Shown piece by piece: positions 51,258 to 60,834 of a stretch of 64,000 bases of DNA. This DNA comes from Alicyclobacillus sp. SP_1. GTDB lineage: Bacteria; Bacillota; Bacilli; Alicyclobacillales; Alicyclobacillaceae. The notes under the pieces are model-generated. The model did no database searches. It saw only the letters and a program-made list of their open reading frames with translations, and was not told the origin of the DNA. The position numbers and the translations under genes are program-made. The stretch is from the NCBI RefSeq assembly GCF_024706985.1, contig NZ_JAMCCX010000017.1, forward strand, positions 62,001-126,000. Direction: 5' to 3'. How positions within the stretch are numbered: the stretch's first letter is position 1; the number at the start of each line of letters is the position of its first letter.

Positions 51258-51326
51258 GGAGCGACTCGTACGCTTGAAACAGTACAGGTTTTGTAGAGAG
51301 GAGAGTCTGCTGAAACCAGCACTCCG

Positions 51327-51872
51327 ATGACTCAGTGGCTAAAAAACTATTTGCCGGACGAATACGTTTCGTCCGTTTACGATCTTTCCCTGGACGAGCT
51401 CTGGCGGCAAGGGCGCCGGCTTCTCCTTTTTGACTTGGACAATACTTTGGTTCCTTGGAATCATGGAGAGGTTTCGGAAGAGCTCATGAACTGGTTGGAC
51501 TTGGCGCGTGAGCGTGGTTTCTTTGTGTGTATTTTATCGAACAACCGAGGGACGCGCGTCCGGCAGTTTGCGGAACGCATTGGCAGCGACTATATCGCCG
51601 AAGCGAGGAAACCCAAAGACATTGCATTTCTACAGGCAATGGAACGATTTCAATGTACACCTGAGATGACGGTTATGATTGGAGACCAATTGTTTACGGA
51701 TGTCCGCGGTGGAAATCGCGTGGGTGCTCGAACGGTTCTCGTTCTTCCGATTTCTCGGAGGGAATGGTGGGGAACACGATGGAATCGGCGCGCGGAGCGC
51801 GTCATTCTCTATTGGTTGCGGCGTCGATACGCGCTTCGCACACCGAATCGAAGGGAGAAGACGAGGAATTGA
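51327..51872 (+). CDS. yqeG: YqeG-family HAD phosphatase
   Basis: 181 residues, HAD superfamily IIIA: motif I LFDLDNTLVPW, motif II ILSNN, the Lys in ARKPKD and motif IV VMIGDQLFTDV. Bacillus YqeG precedes yqeH in the same operon as here; the physiological substrate is not settled. Its stop overlaps the TTG start of yqeH. The ATG at 51327 lacks a close ribosome site (GAGGAGAG is about 20 bases upstream). Confidence 0.9.
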   Translation: MTQWLKNYLPDEYVSSVYDLSLDELWRQGRRLLLFDLDNTLVPWNHGEVSEELMNWLDLARERGFFVCILSNNRGTRVRQFAERIGSDYIAEARKPKDIAFLQAMERFQCTPEMTVMIGDQLFTDVRGGNRVGARTVLVLPISRREWWGTRWNRRAERVILYWLRRRYALRTPNRREKTRN

Positions 51873-53104
51873 GACAATGTCAGGGATGCGGAGCAGTGTT
51901 GCAGACGGTCGATAGCACTCAACCCGGATATGTGGTGCAAAGCGCGCTCAGTAGAGACCATCCACTCTGTCGGCGCTGTTTTCGAATTCGCCACTACGGC
52001 GACTTTGGAGAGGTTTCGGTGAGCCCCGAAGAATACCGGGCGGAAGTTGCGAAAATCAGGGAGAAGCCGGGGCGTGTCATTTATGTGTTGGATGTGTTTG
52101 ACTTGGCCGGGTCGATTCTTTCAGACATTGCACCGTACTTTGAAGGCAGTGCCGTCGATGTTGTTGTGAACAAAATTGACTTGCTACCTCGCGAGGTTAA
52201 AGTTCATCGATTGGAGACGTGGATTCGCCAGACCGTACAAGCATCTGGGGTTAAGGTTGCTCGAGTTTTTTTTGTGTCGGCACAGAGTGGTCAAGGAGTG
52301 GACGCATGGAAAGCCGCCCTCACACAGGTGACAGAGGAGTTTGTGTATGCTGTCGGTGCTGCGAATGTTGGCAAATCGACGTTGCTCAATCGCCTAGTTC
52401 CGGGCGACCTAGGAGGGACTTCTGAAACGTTTACGATGTCTCGCCTGCCTGGCACCACGCTGCGGATGGTCGGGCAGTCCATTCAACTCGCTGGAAAGAC
52501 AAAAATTTTATTTGATACACCAGGACTGGTTCGCAAAGAGCGCATTTCCGAACGTCTTTGCCCCAATTGTCTGGCGCAAACTGTTCCGCGTGCACGAATC
52601 CGGCCTCGCGTATTTCAACTCCGTCCAGAGCAGACGCTCTTCTTAGGGGGCTTGTGTCGGTTCGATTTCGAACACGGAAAACCGCAATCGGTCGTACTCT
52701 ATGTCAGTAACGAGCTGCCCATTCATCGAACAAAATTGGAGCGGGCAGATGACATCTTGACGACTCGACAGCAGGAGGTGTTGAAAATCCCCTGCCGTTC
52801 GTGCCAAATGAGAGCACTTGCCAGTCAGCCACACGCCTTTGCTTCGGTTGGAATTCCAGCTGTGAAAGGGGCTCTGCGGATTGGGCGCAGAGGGTCCGAT
52901 TTAGTCTTGCCTGGGCTTGGGTGGATATGTCTTTCCGGGGACGATGTGGTGGGTCGCTTGTGGACACCACAAGGAATTGTTCCATCGGAGAGGCGACGCC
53001 TGATTGGCGATGTCAGTCGCCCATTCAGCACTGCGAAAACGCGTAGAAGGATTCTTTCTACGTCTCGGACGGTTGCAGAGCGGCCCCGTTGGTCAGGGAG
53101 ATGA
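51869..53104 (+). CDS. yqeH: circularly permuted ribosome-biogenesis GTPase
   Basis: 411 residues. N-terminal zinc finger (CQGCGAVLQ and LCRRCFRIRHYGD), then G motifs in permuted order: G4 NKID, G5 SAQ, then G1 GAANVGKSTLLNRL, G2/G3 TMSRLPGTT and DTPGL. YqeH assists 30S assembly. The TTG at 51869 overlaps the yqeG stop, with GACGAGG upstream. Confidence 0.93.
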   Translation: MRQCQGCGAVLQTVDSTQPGYVVQSALSRDHPLCRRCFRIRHYGDFGEVSVSPEEYRAEVAKIREKPGRVIYVLDVFDLAGSILSDIAPYFEGSAVDVVVNKIDLLPREVKVHRLETWIRQTVQASGVKVARVFFVSAQSGQGVDAWKAALTQVTEEFVYAVGAANVGKSTLLNRLVPGDLGGTSETFTMSRLPGTTLRMVGQSIQLAGKTKILFDTPGLVRKERISERLCPNCLAQTVPRARIRPRVFQLRPEQTLFLGGLCRFDFEHGKPQSVVLYVSNELPIHRTKLERADDILTTRQQEVLKIPCRSCQMRALASQPHAFASVGIPAVKGALRIGRRGSDLVLPGLGWICLSGDDVVGRLWTPQGIVPSERRRLIGDVSRPFSTAKTRRRILSTSRTVAERPRWSGR

Positions 53105-53109
53105 AGAGC

Positions 53110-54027
53110 GTGGGGAAGGACCAGACGTCAAAACTATGCTGCGGTTTGCTCGGTTGGCCTGTGTCGCACTCTGCCTCTCCTGCCATGATGTCGAAGGCTT
53201 TTGACGTGTTGGCCATGGAAGCGGTGTACGTCCCTTTCGCCGTTGCTCCCAATCGCCTTTCGGACGCGGTTCGGGGACTATCCGCATTGGGGGTCGTCGG
53301 TGTTAACGTCACCATTCCGCACAAAGAGGCGGTGTTTGCACTCGTGGCTCGGCGCACGGAGGTGGCTGAGCTTGCCCGAGCCGTCAATACCGTGCTCTTT
53401 CATCCGGACGGAGCGATTGGTCACAACACCGACGTGGTCGGGTGGTGGGACTCGGTGAGGACTTTGCTTGACAAACGCCCCCATCCACGCATGCTCATAC
53501 TGGGTGCCGGAGGTGCGGCCGCCGCCGTTGTGGCGGCCCTTTGCACTTATCATCCTGAGGCGACCGTCGTTTTGACATCGAGATCGACCGAACGTTGTCA
53601 ACAGCTGATGAAACGCTTTGAAGACCGCATCAGGGTGACGGATGTTCCATGGACAGAGCGGACGAGTGCTGCAGCGCATGCGGACATGGTGGTCAACACC
53701 ACACCACTTGGCATGTGGCCAGAGAGCGATGCATCGCCGCTCCCGGAGACGTTCGTCTGGTCGGACGAACAGATTGTCCAAGACATTGTCTACCGCCCGA
53801 TGCAGACGCGTCTCTTGCAACAGGCGGCGGCATCGCGAGCGACTGTTTTGGACGGAGTTGGAATGCTCGCTGGACAGGGCGCGGCATCGTTAAAGTTTTG
53901 GTTTGACGTGGATGCTCCCGTCAAAGAGATGGAAGTTGCCGTTCGCGATTTCATCATGCGTGCTGACCTGCGTGCTGAATCGGGTGCTCGTGGCGGTGTC
54001 CCCGCAGATGAAACGCCGCCCGTGTGA
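53110..54027 (+). CDS. aroE: shikimate dehydrogenase
   Basis: About 305 residues. Reduces 3-dehydroshikimate with NADPH in aromatic amino acid synthesis. Motifs: LGWPVSHSASPAMM (substrate), NVTIPHKE with catalytic Lys, NTD, GAGGAAAAV (NADP), VNTTPLGM and GMLAGQGA. The GTG at 53110 has AGGGAG nine bases upstream; the ATG at 53101 is an alternative. Confidence 0.93.
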   Translation: MGKDQTSKLCCGLLGWPVSHSASPAMMSKAFDVLAMEAVYVPFAVAPNRLSDAVRGLSALGVVGVNVTIPHKEAVFALVARRTEVAELARAVNTVLFHPDGAIGHNTDVVGWWDSVRTLLDKRPHPRMLILGAGGAAAAVVAALCTYHPEATVVLTSRSTERCQQLMKRFEDRIRVTDVPWTERTSAAAHADMVVNTTPLGMWPESDASPLPETFVWSDEQIVQDIVYRPMQTRLLQQAAASRATVLDGVGMLAGQGAASLKFWFDVDAPVKEMEVAVRDFIMRADLRAESGARGGVPADETPPV

Positions 54028-54056
54028 TATACTTTGACAAAAAGAGGACGATGACC

Positions 54057-54353
54057 ATGCTATCAAACCAACAACGGCGCTACTTGAGAATATTGGCCCA
54101 GGCGACAAAGCCTGTCGTGAACATAGGCAAGAGCGGGATCAGCGGAAATTTACTTGAACAAGTAGAATTGGCTCTAGAAGCGCATGAGTTGGTCAAAATT
54201 TCTGTGCTGGAGACGAGTCCCATGCCGCGCGATGACGCAGCAAAGGCGGTGTCGGAAGTGACGGGAGCCGAGATTGTGCAGTGTATTGGGCGCGCCGTCG
54301 TGCTCTATCGGCCTTCGGAGTCGCACAAGACGATTGAGTTGCCAGTTCCGTGA
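54057..54353 (+). CDS. yhbY: CRM-domain RNA-binding protein
   Basis: 98 residues, single CRM domain: LSNQQRRYLRILAQ, the VNIGKSGISGNLLEQV loop (GxxG type) and GAEIVQCIGRAVVLYR. YhbY binds pre-ribosomal subunits. The ATG at 54057 is best placed relative to AAAGAGG. Its stop overlaps the nadD GTG start. Confidence 0.92.
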   Translation: MLSNQQRRYLRILAQATKPVVNIGKSGISGNLLEQVELALEAHELVKISVLETSPMPRDDAAKAVSEVTGAEIVQCIGRAVVLYRPSESHKTIELPVP

Positions 54354-54952
54354 GCGGCCAAACGGTGGTCTTGTTTGGAGGTACATTCGACCCTCCCCAT
54401 CTTGGTCATTTACTGATGGCTACGCTGGCGCACGAGCAGTGCGATGCGCCCGTCTGGCTTTCACCGGCTCCGCTGCCGCCGCACAAGTTGGAACTGTCGC
54501 CGCTACCATTTTCCTGGCGTCTCGAGATGTTGCGGGAACTCGTCAAGGGACAGTCGGGGCTTGAAGTTCAGGCGTTGGAGTTACAGTTGCCACGTCCGTC
54601 CTACACAGTCGATACCCTGCGCTATTGCCGTGAGAATTTTCCACAATATCGCTTTCTATTCCTGATGGGAGCCGACAGTTTGCACACGCTACCCAGTTGG
54701 AAAGGGTCGGAGGAAATGGCGGAGCAGACTGAATTTGTCGTGGCGGCTCGGTCCGGGTATCCGTTTGAGCAAACGGTCAGACAATGTCGGAAGGCATTGC
54801 CGCAAGTGCGCGTGAAGTTGTTGGAAATGCCACTCGTGGACATCTCCTCGTCCTGGATTCGAGGTCGGTTGAGTCGCGGGCAATCTCTGTGCGGACTCGT
54901 TCCACCTGCTGTCGAAAAATTATTGCGGCAAGCAGTTCAAGCGAATTCCTGA
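54350..54952 (+). CDS. nadD: nicotinate-nucleotide adenylyltransferase
   Basis: 200 residues. Makes NaAD from NaMN and ATP in NAD synthesis. Nucleotidyltransferase motif GGTFDPPHLGHL near the start and ISSSWIRGRL (the ISSTxIR class) near the end; also LMGADSLHTLPSW. GTG start overlapping the yhbY stop. Confidence 0.94.
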   Translation: MSGQTVVLFGGTFDPPHLGHLLMATLAHEQCDAPVWLSPAPLPPHKLELSPLPFSWRLEMLRELVKGQSGLEVQALELQLPRPSYTVDTLRYCRENFPQYRFLFLMGADSLHTLPSWKGSEEMAEQTEFVVAARSGYPFEQTVRQCRKALPQVRVKLLEMPLVDISSSWIRGRLSRGQSLCGLVPPAVEKLLRQAVQANS

Positions 54953-54979
54953 AGGCATAGAGGGAGAGGAGACCGAGAC

Positions 54980-55549
54980 TTGGAACTAGAGCAGACCTTG
55001 GCGAGAGATGCAGAGATTGCGCTCAGCAAAGACCGATTTTCGCATGTGCAAGGTGTTGTTGAGACTGCCGAACAGTTGGCTTCGCTGCATGGGGTAGACC
55101 GGGTGTCCGCCCGCCTCGCGGCATGGCTTCATGACTTGGCACGCGAGTGGCCGGAAGCTAAACTGGAGATGGAGGCAGAAAAAATAGATGTTCCTAAGGG
55201 ATTTGGTGCAATTCCCACGCTTTTGCACGGCCCGGTTGCAGCACATTTGGGAAGAACGGTGTACGATATAGGCGATGCCGATATTCTTCATGCTGTCACA
55301 TATCACACCACCGGAAGCCTCGGCATGGGGATGTTGGATAAAGTGCTTTTCTTGGCGGACACGATAGAACCCGGACGCCGGTTTCCCGAAGTAACGGCGA
55401 TTCGGGAATTGAGTCAAGTCAGCTTAGATGATGCGATGTTGTTGGCGTTGGACAGTTCTCTGAAATATTTACTCGCGGTCAAGAAACAGATATTTCCTCT
55501 GACCGTGATGGTTCGGAATGAATATCTGGAGAAAGTACAAAAAGCGTAG
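54980..55549 (+). CDS. yqeK: HD-domain Ap4A hydrolase
   Basis: 189 residues. HD domain with AWLHDLAREWP (HD), LLHGPVAAHLG (His) and HAVTYHTTG. YqeK-family enzymes split Ap4A symmetrically. TTG start with GGGAGAGGAG upstream. Stands between nadD and rsfS as in Bacillus. Confidence 0.92.
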   Translation: MELEQTLARDAEIALSKDRFSHVQGVVETAEQLASLHGVDRVSARLAAWLHDLAREWPEAKLEMEAEKIDVPKGFGAIPTLLHGPVAAHLGRTVYDIGDADILHAVTYHTTGSLGMGMLDKVLFLADTIEPGRRFPEVTAIRELSQVSLDDAMLLALDSSLKYLLAVKKQIFPLTVMVRNEYLEKVQKA

Positions 55550-55575
55550 GTTACAGAACGAAAAGGAGAGTGGCG

Positions 55576-55932
55576 ATGACTCGCTCAATAGCAGAACTGG
55601 CGGTGGAAGCGGCGAATGCGGCGTCTGACAAAAAGGCAAAAGATATTCTTGTCTTGGACATTCGTGATTTGACGCCAATGGCGGACTATTTCGTCATCTG
55701 CTCTGCGACTTCAGGTACACAGGTGGAAGCGGTGGCTCGCTCGGTTCGAGAGAGAATGAGCGAACTCGGCGCGCACTGCAAAGGTGTGGAAGGAGTGGCG
55801 GAAGCTCGCTGGGTTCTCATGGACTTCGGCGATATCGTCGTTCATATTTTTCGGCCAGAAGAGCGCGAGTTTTATCATTTAGAGCGCCTATGGGGAGATG
55901 CGGAGCAAGTACCCTTTGAGGCGCAAGCCTGA
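55576..55932 (+). CDS. rsfS: ribosomal silencing factor
   Basis: 118 residues. RsfS/Iojap family: DILVLDIRDLTPMADYFVICSATS, GVEGVAEARWVLMDFGDIVVHIF and the REFYHLERLWGDA end. It binds L14 on the 50S subunit and blocks joining of 30S. The ATG at 55576 has AAAGGAGAG upstream. Confidence 0.95.
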   Translation: MTRSIAELAVEAANAASDKKAKDILVLDIRDLTPMADYFVICSATSGTQVEAVARSVRERMSELGAHCKGVEGVAEARWVLMDFGDIVVHIFRPEEREFYHLERLWGDAEQVPFEAQA

Positions 55933-55936
55933 AGTC

Positions 55937-56764
55937 ATGACAGAAGATGGTAACAATCGGTTGATTCATGAGCCCTATGCAGAATTGGCGGCAGTATACG
56001 ATGAAATGCTTCCAGATGAAGAGTTTTACGCACAGTGGTTGGCTTTGTTGAGAGCAGAGTGGCATTCAACTCAGCCAGCCTCGGTGGTCGATCTCGGTTG
56101 TGGCACGGGGGTACTTGCCGTCGCCATGGCCCAGGCTGGCTGGTCAGTGATCGGCGTGGATGGGTCGGAAGCGATGTTGGCAGTGGCGAGTGAGCGGGCG
56201 ATTGAGGAGCGAGCAACCGTTTCCTTGAGATGTATGGACTTGCGGAGCTTTCATTTGTCCAGTCCGGTTGAGGTGGCTGTTTGCACACGGGACGTTTTGA
56301 ATTATTTGCTGACGGAATCGGACTTAGAATGCGTCGTTCGACGGGTACACGATGCACTGGTACCTGGTGGGAAATTTTTCTTTGATGTTTTAGGCCCGAA
56401 GCGGGTTCGGCAACTTGCCGATGGGGTCTGGCATGTGGTGACAGATGCCACAGTGTTACTGCATCTCACGGAAGTAACGGAAGTAGCGGGTGAGTGCGGA
56501 CGGCCCATCATTTCTCACGACATTACCTGTTTCTCGAAAGTCGATGATGGCTATTATGAGCGTTTTGATGAGTGTCATCTTCAGAGATTCTATACGGCGT
56601 CAGTCCTCGCGTCCGTCCTGCTTCGTCAGGGATTTCAAGTGGCGGCTGTTTACAGTGATTTTCACAAACACAATGCGGTTCTGGGGGCAGAACGAACGAC
56701 CTTGGACTCCGTTGACTTTGACGATGCAGACCGCATGATTTTTGTCTGGGAGCGATTGGGCTGA
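55937..56764 (+). CDS. yqeM: SAM-dependent methyltransferase
   Basis: 275 residues, class I methyltransferase: VVDLGCGTGVLAVAMAQAGW (SAM loop), a DGS acidic loop and VCTRDVLNYLLTE. B. subtilis has yqeM at this position. Substrate unknown. The ATG at 55937 lies four bases after the rsfS stop. Confidence 0.88.
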   Translation: MTEDGNNRLIHEPYAELAAVYDEMLPDEEFYAQWLALLRAEWHSTQPASVVDLGCGTGVLAVAMAQAGWSVIGVDGSEAMLAVASERAIEERATVSLRCMDLRSFHLSSPVEVAVCTRDVLNYLLTESDLECVVRRVHDALVPGGKFFFDVLGPKRVRQLADGVWHVVTDATVLLHLTEVTEVAGECGRPIISHDITCFSKVDDGYYERFDECHLQRFYTASVLASVLLRQGFQVAAVYSDFHKHNAVLGAERTTLDSVDFDDADRMIFVWERLG

Positions 56765-56904
56765 CGCGGATTCCGTATCTCATCGCCAGGAGTTGTTTCT
56801 CTTTGTGAATGTGGTACAAGAATCAATAAGACTGTCTGCATGCGAAACAGGCGCAAAACATCAGCTAGAGAAATCTCTCTCATACGGACTGGGAGGGATT
56901 TTTT

Positions 56905-57747
56905 ATGTGGAACGGCGAAGATTCATCGGAAGTTGGACAAAGTCGGCAGTGGTCGAAAGTGGAGTGGGGTTTTGAGGACTCTGTCCGGGAAGAAGCTATC
57001 GAGCGGGCTTCTCTGCTTCATGTGACAGACAATGCTGTCGATGGTGGACTGGAGGACACTGTTCGTGCGCGCCAAACGGGGGTGTTTCGGTGGGCCATGC
57101 TGACTGCGTGTGTTTCGCTGATTCTGTTTTTTGGTATGTTGACTTTGAAGGCTTTTGCAATACCGCACTCTCACATGGCAGTAGCTGTCGCGCCAGTTGC
57201 CACGTCCCCTGCGCCGTCTCTTCAAGTCGATGTGGGAGGAGACGTTCATAAACCAGGGGTGTACACACTTCAGGGAGACGCGCGTGTCGAGGATGCCGTC
57301 CGGGCAGCGGGGGGCTTCCTACATGCGGCGGACATGGAGGGGGTCAATTTAGCACAGCCATTGATGGATGGCCAAGAAGTGTTCATTCCTCGGATGTCAG
57401 CGACGGCAGTGCCAGCGGTGGCTAATCGAGGCGCTGGCACTCTCGTCACTTCGCCCAGTGGTCTGTCGACTGCGTCGTCTTCTAGTTTAGGAAATTCCAG
57501 TACGCACCATCAAGGCAGACGACTCGCGAAATCTAAAAAAACTCCACTTGGCTTGAAAATTGATCTCAATACGGCAGACGCAGCAACGCTTCAAACGTTG
57601 CCCAAAATTGGTCCGGGCCGAGCTCGCGAAATTTTAGCCTACCGACAGTACCATGGCAGTTTTCACTCCGTTTCTGATTTGCGAAACATTCGAGGCATTG
57701 GACCGAAAATTTTTGCTGACATTGCTCCGTATTGTGTGGTTCAGTGA
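56905..57747 (+). CDS. comEA: competence DNA receptor
   Basis: 280 residues. A long cytoplasmic N-terminal part (about 1-60), one membrane helix (about 62-88), an SLBB domain (about 108-165; VDVGGDVHKPGVYTL), a Ser/Thr linker, and the helix-hairpin-helix domain at the end (KIDLNTADAATLQTLPKIGPGRA, then IRGIGPKIFADIAPYC). It binds double-stranded DNA outside the membrane for uptake. The N-terminal cytoplasmic part is longer than in B. subtilis ComEA (205 residues). GGGAGGG ribosome site. Confidence 0.92.
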   Translation: MWNGEDSSEVGQSRQWSKVEWGFEDSVREEAIERASLLHVTDNAVDGGLEDTVRARQTGVFRWAMLTACVSLILFFGMLTLKAFAIPHSHMAVAVAPVATSPAPSLQVDVGGDVHKPGVYTLQGDARVEDAVRAAGGFLHAADMEGVNLAQPLMDGQEVFIPRMSATAVPAVANRGAGTLVTSPSGLSTASSSSLGNSSTHHQGRRLAKSKKTPLGLKIDLNTADAATLQTLPKIGPGRAREILAYRQYHGSFHSVSDLRNIRGIGPKIFADIAPYCVVQ

Positions 57748-59357
57748 ACACTCTTCGCATGGGGCAATGGCTGTGGGCGGCCAGTTCTTCTTGGACACCG
57801 CGACGTTCTGTTGTGGCCCTCTGGCTCTCGACTTGCGCCATCGAAACAGGGAGCATGGTGGCACGTGCTCGCGGTAGCATGATGTGGCTGTCGATATGCG
57901 TCGCAACAAGTTTGTCTTTGACTGGGCTTCTTCTGTACCGGCAAAGATTTCGTAAACCATTGGTCTGTCTATCGCTGATGTCCATGGCCGTTGCCTCTCC
58001 TTACGGCTGGATGCGCGAAGCCGCGCATCCAGCCTACGTCCCCGCTCCCATGGAGCAACGCGTCCCGCTTGTAGCCTCGGTGACGACGACGGAGGTAAAA
58101 GGGGATTGGGAAATTGTCTTTTTGACGGTTGAGGCCGTAGAGACGCCGTTTGGGAATCGCCAGTGTCGTGCTTCTGCTGTATGGGTTCCTGGTCCACGGG
58201 ACCGACTGCCGTATCATCGTGGGGAAGTCCTCCACCTCAGCGGATTTTTCGTACCAGATACGTCAAGTAAGCCAGGGACTCTGTGGATGCGCTGGTTATC
58301 CCCTGAGGTAAAATTTATCGGTATCTTGAAGTCTTCGCAGGTTACCTCGGCCAATGTGTCACTCCTTATGCAGAAACGGCTTTCCAATTCTCTATCCTCC
58401 GTGGCACCGTCTGGGAAGCGCAGTGAAACATCCCTGCTCACTGCACTTTTGGTTGGAGATGCGGAGTCGGACGAGGCCGTCAAGCGCCTTTTTCTGGAGG
58501 CCGGTATTCTACACGTCATCACCGCGAATGGAACGAATTTAATGCTCCTTCTCGAGGTCCTGCACCGGCTTGAGTCGCCGTTTTATCGCGTTGTGCCGAA
58601 GTGGAATCAGCGACGTACACCCGTGATTTTACTGATTGTAGGCGGTTATGTCGTTCTCTGTGGCGGGACGGTTTCTATCGTTCGCGCGGCGGTGATGGCT
58701 GTCCATCGTCTGCTCGGAGACATCTGTGGACGGCGACCGCGGGCCCATGCATCCTTGGCGGTTGCCGCATGGACGATGGCTGTGGCGGTTCCGTCGCGCG
58801 CACTCTCGGCGACTGCGATTCTCTCGTTTGTAGCGGTTGCAGCGGTACTGCAGGCCGTACCACGTGCAGGTCAGCGGGATCGCCATCGACCATGGTGGGT
58901 CCGAGTTTTTCGTCGATTGGTATGGCTGGCACGGGTGACGGTGATAGTAGAGTTGTACGTGGAGCCTCTGACGGTTGCACTGTTTGCGCAGTGGACACCC
59001 TATGCGGCACTGACGAATTGGCTCGCCGACCCGACACTCATTCTTCTCATCGGTCCTTTGTTGGTCTTTGCGGGCTTGGCTGCGCTTGTGCCAGTTCTGC
59101 CCTTCGTCAAAGTGCCAGCACAGATGCTGGGAATGGCTCTGACGGCGGTGGTTGGCGGTCTCGTGCGCGTGTTAAAAATAGTCGTTGCCTGGCCGCACGC
59201 TCTCGTCGTGCTTCATCCGCCTAATTTGGCCTGGTTTATTCTCTACTACGGGGTCCTGAGCGGTGTTCCTCCGTTGTTTCGTGCGCGTGCCCAGATCTTT
59301 TCAAAACGTTCTTGGCGCCGCTTACGCGCCTTCTTGAGCCTTCCTCTAACGCACTGA
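57744..59357 (+). CDS. comEC: ComEC-like DNA channel, short form
   Basis: 537 residues. N-terminal membrane helices, an OB-fold-like part (about 100-180) and the competence domain (about 225-500; LLTALLVGDAESDEAVKRLFLEAGILHVITANGTN). The usual AISGLH block is replaced by ITANGTN. The protein ends after the competence domain, so the metallo-beta-lactamase-like nuclease domain of longer ComEC proteins is missing. The GTG overlaps the comEA stop. No comEB gene is present between them. Confidence 0.85.
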   Translation: MNTLRMGQWLWAASSSWTPRRSVVALWLSTCAIETGSMVARARGSMMWLSICVATSLSLTGLLLYRQRFRKPLVCLSLMSMAVASPYGWMREAAHPAYVPAPMEQRVPLVASVTTTEVKGDWEIVFLTVEAVETPFGNRQCRASAVWVPGPRDRLPYHRGEVLHLSGFFVPDTSSKPGTLWMRWLSPEVKFIGILKSSQVTSANVSLLMQKRLSNSLSSVAPSGKRSETSLLTALLVGDAESDEAVKRLFLEAGILHVITANGTNLMLLLEVLHRLESPFYRVVPKWNQRRTPVILLIVGGYVVLCGGTVSIVRAAVMAVHRLLGDICGRRPRAHASLAVAAWTMAVAVPSRALSATAILSFVAVAAVLQAVPRAGQRDRHRPWWVRVFRRLVWLARVTVIVELYVEPLTVALFAQWTPYAALTNWLADPTLILLIGPLLVFAGLAALVPVLPFVKVPAQMLGMALTAVVGGLVRVLKIVVAWPHALVVLHPPNLAWFILYYGVLSGVPPLFRARAQIFSKRSWRRLRAFLSLPLTH

Positions 59358-59534
59358 GCCGTGTCTCTGGAAGGGAGAAGTCATGACGGAAATGTGGTAT
59401 GATGGTGCTTGGTTGATGTGAAGGATTTCACAACCGAGCGGGATTGTCGCGACCCAATAGGAGCGGCGGACAGAGAGTGCCGGGACGCTCTAGAGCTGGC
59501 GGGCGAGCATACTGAAATGAAGGGGACTTGAATC

Positions 59535-60722
59535 ATGGCGAAACTGGTGGTGCTTGGCGGCGGCTATGCTGGCATGATGGCGGCGTCGCATTTGGAACAG
59601 TTGGGGGACGAGTTTACACTGGTCAATGCCAATGACTATCACTATTTGACGACTTTATTGCACGAGGCAGCTGGCGGGCGCAGCGGTCCATCCAATTACT
59701 CCATCCCAATCTCCGACATTTTGACGAAGCGGACTTCGCATTTGGTGGTGGACAAGGTCACCCACATTGACCGCGAGAAGAAGAAAGTCACGCTCGAAGG
59801 TGGGGAGTTGGATTACGACTACTTGGTCGTAGCCATCGGCTGGGTGCCTGAATACTTCGGCATACCAGGTTTGGCAGAACACAGCTTGGGGATTCGGGAT
59901 TTGGACACAGCTGCAGGTATTCGCAGTCACATCGAAGCGCAGTTTGCAGAGTACAAGAAGTCCGAGGACTTGCGGCATCTCCGGATTGTGGTCGGCGGGG
60001 CAGGCCTCACTGGCATCGAATTAATGGGCGAATTGATGGAGTTTTTGCCGAAACTCTGTTCACAACTGGATATTGATTTTTCTTTGGTCGATGTGCAGTG
60101 CATCGAGGCTATGCCGTCGATTCTTCCTCAAGTACCTGAATCGTTGCGAGGTGTGGCCGCCAATACCTTAACGTCAAAAGGAGCTAAGCTACGCATCGGC
60201 ACAAAAATTCTCAAAGTGGAAGCTGGAGTCGTACATTTAGATGGGGCGGATCCGGTCGAGGCAGGAACCATCATTTGGACTGGTGGAGTGCGCGCCAATC
60301 CACTGCTGTCAGAGTTGGGCTTTACCTGTGACCGTCGCGGTCGTGCTAAAGTCAATCCGTTTCTACAGTCTGTGGACGATGAGAGAGTCTTTGTGGGTGG
60401 AGACAGCGCATGGTGTGATGACGAAGCGGGTCGGCCTTTGCCTCCGACAGCTCAGGTTGCCTCCCAGATGGGTGCGTTGATTGGTCATAACTTGCATGTG
60501 TTGGCGCGCGGCATGGCTACCGAGATGAAACCGTTCCACGCCTCCTTGAAAGGTACGCTTGCGTCGCTGGGACGTGATACGGGCGTTGGCGATATGGGCG
60601 GTATTCCAGTTCGGGGAATGGTGGCAAGCATCGCCAAGGAAGCAACAAAGGTCAAGTATCTGTGGGAACTGGGCGGGCTTCGTCTGACGGCGGATAAAAC
60701 TAAACAAGTTGTACAAATGTAA
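59535..60722 (+). CDS. ndh: type II NADH dehydrogenase
   Basis: 395 residues. Single-subunit NADH:quinone oxidoreductase on the inner membrane face. FAD motif VVLGGGYAGMMAA, NADH motif VVGGAGLTGIELMGEL, quinone-site-region motif TAQVASQMG and GGDSA for FAD. Complete. It lies between comEC and holA, where other Firmicutes have no ndh, with its own upstream spacer of 177 bases. Confidence 0.9.
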   Translation: MAKLVVLGGGYAGMMAASHLEQLGDEFTLVNANDYHYLTTLLHEAAGGRSGPSNYSIPISDILTKRTSHLVVDKVTHIDREKKKVTLEGGELDYDYLVVAIGWVPEYFGIPGLAEHSLGIRDLDTAAGIRSHIEAQFAEYKKSEDLRHLRIVVGGAGLTGIELMGELMEFLPKLCSQLDIDFSLVDVQCIEAMPSILPQVPESLRGVAANTLTSKGAKLRIGTKILKVEAGVVHLDGADPVEAGTIIWTGGVRANPLLSELGFTCDRRGRAKVNPFLQSVDDERVFVGGDSAWCDDEAGRPLPPTAQVASQMGALIGHNLHVLARGMATEMKPFHASLKGTLASLGRDTGVGDMGGIPVRGMVASIAKEATKVKYLWELGGLRLTADKTKQVVQM

Positions 60723-60834
60723 GCACAGTCTGTGTTGCCTTGTGCAGACTGTTTGATGTGTCTGCAGACGATGTTGGCTTGTTTCTAGAGTAGCCGGGTT
60801 TGTGCGGTCTCCTAGATGGACGGGAGGGGCAGCA

